From Geobacter sp. (GTDB lineage Bacteria > Desulfobacterota > Desulfuromonadia > Geobacterales > Geobacteraceae): 10,131 nt of DNA. The position numbers were made by a program, and so were the translations under genes. The first letter of the stretch is position 1; every line of letters begins with the position of its first letter. Under the pieces are notes generated by a model. That model was not told the DNA's origin. It did not search any database and worked only from the letters and a program-made list of their open reading frames with translations. Positions 7,672 to 10,131 of this stretch are shown here, piece after piece. Where the stretch lies: assembly GCA_003857395.1 (NCBI GenBank), contig RPRC01000214.1, positions 1 through 10,131 on the forward strand, given 5' to 3'.

Positions 7672-9051
7672 GTGACAATCAGAAACGGATTCATCAGTAT
7701 GATTTTTCCGCTGCTCTGTTTTCTTTTACCCCTGGCTGCAGGGGCGAAAGGGACATCTGACACGGAACTCACGACGACGAATAACCTTTCGAATGGCCAC
7801 ATCCAGACCTGTAAGGTCAACGTCAAGGATCCGGCGGAAAAGGGAACTGTTTCACAACGGATAGGAAGCAGCAAGTCTGACGCCGGAATGAACCTCGGTG
7901 ATGCCATCGGCTCCTCCGGTCATCCCAAGGCCCTGGTGACGGACATCCGCTACTGGTCGAATCCGGACTATACCCGGATCGTCGTTACCCTTGATCGCGA
8001 GGTTGTCTTTACCCCTCACAAACTTCGGCGTGATACTCAGGGATCCCTTCCTGAGCGCATCTATATTGATTTTGACGGTGCCAGGATTGCTCCGGGAGTG
8101 AAGGATATTTCCATCGGAGACGGACTGCTGAAAACGGCTCGGGTGGGCCAGTATCGGTCGGATATTGTACGGGTAGTGCTTGATGTAGAAAATATTCGTG
8201 ATTACAAAATATTCCCCCTGTCAGAACCTTTCCGGATCATTATTGATGTAAAAGGTGAACGCAGGATGGAGATTTCCCGTCTCGAAGATTCTATCCGCGC
8301 GCCCAACCCTGAACCTGCCGCTGCGAAAGAACCCGTCAAAATCGAGAAAATTAATACCGGCGGCAAGTTCAAGCCGGCAAAGATCAGACGAATCGTTGTT
8401 GATCCTGGCCATGGCGGGCACGATCCCGGTGCAATGGGAGCTGATGGCCTCAAGGAGAAGGATATTGTCTTGTCAATCGGGCTGAAGCTTGCCAGGCAAT
8501 TAAAGGAACAACTGGGGCTCGATGTGGTGATGACCCGCTCGACAGATGTTTTTATCCCCCTGGAGGAACGTACGGCCATTGCCAACAAGGTGAACGCGGA
8601 TCTCTTTCTTTCCATTCACGCTAATGCCTCGCTGAACAAGTCTGCATCGGGTATCGAGACCTATTACCTGAATTTGGCCAAGACGGACAAGGCAGCCCGC
8701 GTTGCCGCCAGGGAAAATAATACCTCATTGGAAAAGGTCGGTCTTCTGCAGACCATTCTTTTCGACCTGATGGCGAATTACAAAATCAACGATTCGGCCC
8801 GGTTGGCTGATGACGTGCAAAAGTCTCTCCACGGGAAACTCGAGAAAAAATACTCCGGGGTAAAAAACCTCGGGGTAAAGCAGGGGCCATTTTACGTTCT
8901 GGTTGGGGCAACCATGCCGAGCATTCTGGTCGAGACTGCGTTTATCAGCAATGAGCACGATGCAGAACTTCTCAAGGATAGCGACTTTCATGAATCAACG
9001 GCTGTCGGCATCCTTGAAGGTGTCCGGAGCTATATCAAAGAATTGCATTAA
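7672..9051 (+). CDS. Periplasmic N-acetylmuramoyl-L-alanine amidase with AMIN domain (AmiC type)
   Basis: A 459-residue secreted zinc amidase that cuts the bond between N-acetylmuramic acid and L-alanine in peptidoglycan, as AmiA/B/C do when daughter cells separate. It starts with GTG one base after the mutS stop. The N-terminus is a signal peptide: basic MTIRNGF, a hydrophobic core MIFPLLCFLLPLA, then AAGAKG. A low-complexity linker leads to an AMIN domain (about 87-195; LVTDIRYWSNPDYTRIVVTLD...FRIIIDVKG), which in relatives targets the enzyme to peptidoglycan or the septum. The Amidase_3 domain (about 240-455) has zinc ligands H247 (DPGHGG), E262 (GLKEKD) and H316 (SIHANA) and the catalytic E421 (ILVETAF). 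The segment of about 330-400, between these last two motifs, is long and helical-looking, like the autoinhibitory helix region of AmiB/AmiC that LytM-type activators release. No activator gene is in the window. No lipobox is seen. Confidence 0.93.
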   Translation: MTIRNGFISMIFPLLCFLLPLAAGAKGTSDTELTTTNNLSNGHIQTCKVNVKDPAEKGTVSQRIGSSKSDAGMNLGDAIGSSGHPKALVTDIRYWSNPDYTRIVVTLDREVVFTPHKLRRDTQGSLPERIYIDFDGARIAPGVKDISIGDGLLKTARVGQYRSDIVRVVLDVENIRDYKIFPLSEPFRIIIDVKGERRMEISRLEDSIRAPNPEPAAAKEPVKIEKINTGGKFKPAKIRRIVVDPGHGGHDPGAMGADGLKEKDIVLSIGLKLARQLKEQLGLDVVMTRSTDVFIPLEERTAIANKVNADLFLSIHANASLNKSASGIETYYLNLAKTDKAARVAARENNTSLEKVGLLQTILFDLMANYKINDSARLADDVQKSLHGKLEKKYSGVKNLGVKQGPFYVLVGATMPSILVETAFISNEHDAELLKDSDFHESTAVGILEGVRSYIKELH

Positions 9052-9147
9052 TAACCTGACAGGCAGTGGCAAGCTCTTGAAAGATTTCCGGCCATCCGGA
9101 TCTGATTGTTCCTGACAGCGCTGGAAAATAAATTTTGGAACAGGACT

Positions 9148-10131
9148 ATGGACTTCGAAATCAATCGATATTTCCCTGACGAGAACCAGGCGTATGGTGA
9201 CTCTGGACGGGCTTCCTTCGAGGAAAAAAGACCCCTCTATCTTTCCGGTGCCCGCCATTTCATGAGTCACTTCGGTGAGATAATCCGCGCCCGTCACGCT
9301 GAAAGTGCCGATGGTGTCTGGGTGGTACGCACCATTGCCGAGATGGTTGATATCCTCATGAAGAAGTTGTTTCAGTGCATTATCAGCGACGTGCGCTATC
9401 AGAGCGGCGGCAGAGAGCAGGTTACGCTCGTGGCTACCGGAGGATACGGTCGTGGGGAACTGAATCCGTACTCGGACATTGATATCATGTTCCTCCATAA
9501 CGGCAAGGACAGCCGCCGCGTTGAGGATATCGCCCAGAAAATCCTCTATTTTCTATGGGATCTGCGTCTTGACGTAGGGTATGCGGTTCGGACCAGCCAG
9601 GATTGCCTCGAAATGTCGAACTCCGATATGACGGTGAAGACGGCGCTTCTTGATACCCGCTATATCTGTGGCAATAAAACACTGCTCAAGGATCTTCAGA
9701 AGACTGTCCTGGCACAGACCATGACCAAGGGCAGTGATTCCTTCATCCGTCAGAAGGTTGCCGAGTTGGAGCTGCGGCGGGAGAAGTATGGTTCTTCTGT
9801 CTATCTACTCGAACCGAACATCAAGGAGGGGGAAGGAGGGCTTCGTGATCTTCAGACGGCACTCTGGATAGCGAAGGTCAGGTTCAAGGTTGCGGAACCC
9901 CGTGAGCTGGTGATGAAGGGCATCCTCACGGAGCAAGATCTGGAAACGTATGCAGGATTGCTCTCCTATCTCTGGAGGATCCGGAACGAGCTCCATTACC
10001 TGTCCGGTCGCAGAAACGACCAGTTGACCTTCAGCGACCAGAGCAAGGTTGCATCTTTTCTCGGTTATAAAGACCGGGGAGACCAGCTTGGAGTGGAAGA
10101 TTTTCTGCGCGACTACTACCTGCATGCTACC
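9148..10131 (+). CDS. glnD: Bifunctional PII uridylyltransferase/uridylyl-removing enzyme GlnD, N-terminal part (3' truncated by window end)
   Basis: The first 328 codons of GlnD, the nitrogen sensor that uridylylates PII proteins when glutamine is low and removes UMP when glutamine is high. The full protein is usually near 900 residues, so a little over a third is visible. The nucleotidyltransferase motif is intact: GGYGRGELNPYSDIDIMFL starts at residue 98 and puts the metal-binding aspartates at D110 and D112. Further family blocks are LRLDVGYAVRTSQDC, LLDTRYICGN, EPNIKEGEGGLRDLQTALWIAK and LWRIRNELHYLSGRRNDQLTF. The HD domain and the two ACT domains lie beyond the window. The ATG at 9148 has AGGA close upstream and GGAA at 9137-9140. 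A TGA at 9103-9105 closes the frame upstream. It follows the amidase by 96 bases on the same strand. Confidence 0.96.
   Translation, partial: MDFEINRYFPDENQAYGDSGRASFEEKRPLYLSGARHFMSHFGEIIRARHAESADGVWVVRTIAEMVDILMKKLFQCIISDVRYQSGGREQVTLVATGGYGRGELNPYSDIDIMFLHNGKDSRRVEDIAQKILYFLWDLRLDVGYAVRTSQDCLEMSNSDMTVKTALLDTRYICGNKTLLKDLQKTVLAQTMTKGSDSFIRQKVAELELRREKYGSSVYLLEPNIKEGEGGLRDLQTALWIAKVRFKVAEPRELVMKGILTEQDLETYAGLLSYLWRIRNELHYLSGRRNDQLTFSDQSKVASFLGYKDRGDQLGVEDFLRDYYLHAT

Noticed and set aside
7131..7907. A 258-codon - strand frame across the mutS-amidase junction
   Set aside because: It lies wholly antisense to two well-supported genes and its protein has no recognisable motif. Long antisense frames are common opposite GC-rich coding DNA.
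9067..9081. Possible sigma-54 promoter (TGGCAAGCTCTTGAA) upstream of the nitrogen regulator glnD
   Set aside because: The spacing between the -24 and -12 elements is one base short and the essential GC of the -12 element is absent.
9055..9118. Direct repeat CCTGACAG at 9055-9062 and 9111-9118 in the amidase-glnD gap
   Set aside because: It is only eight bases with unrelated sequence around each copy, compatible with chance in a 96-base gap. Nothing else is evident in this gap.
9106..9134. Possible sigma-70 promoter TTGTTC-N17-TAAATT before glnD
   Set aside because: Both hexamers match poorly and the implied transcript would begin only a few bases before the ATG, leaving no room for the ribosome binding site.

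Overview
The window is an ordinary-looking chromosomal housekeeping segment from a Gram-negative bacterium, most likely a member of the Desulfuromonadales (Geobacter type) in the Deltaproteobacteria. This is inferred from the protein sequences (AcnB-type aconitase, GlnD, a periplasmic AMIN-domain amidase, a short ArgA-like acetyltransferase beside recN), the moderately high GC content and the types of intergenic repeat. No 16S gene or other direct taxonomic marker is present. All seven genes lie on the + strand and pack tightly.

Layout: the 3' end of recN (1-307); a 109-base gap holding a palindromic, partly tandem repeat; a short GNAT acetyltransferase resembling stand-alone N-acetylglutamate synthases (417-866); a TldE/PmbA-type protein (909-2246); a 221-base gap made largely of repeat-like DNA, including a GTAGGGGC...GCCCCTAC double-hairpin element; acnB (2468-4993); mutS (5052-7670); a cell-wall amidase of the AmiC type beginning one base after the mutS stop (7672-9051); and the 5' part of glnD (9148 to the window end).

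The genes do not form one pathway. Loose themes are DNA maintenance (recN, mutS), carbon and nitrogen metabolism around 2-oxoglutarate and glutamate (acnB, the ArgA-like enzyme, glnD), peptide processing (tldE) and envelope division or remodelling (amidase). The same-strand packing suggests co-transcription in two or three units, with the repeat-filled tldE-acnB gap as the most likely boundary. I found no convincing promoter, terminator, tRNA, CRISPR array, insertion sequence or phage gene. The most interesting material is the two intergenic repeats. I see no sign of an undescribed multi-gene system.
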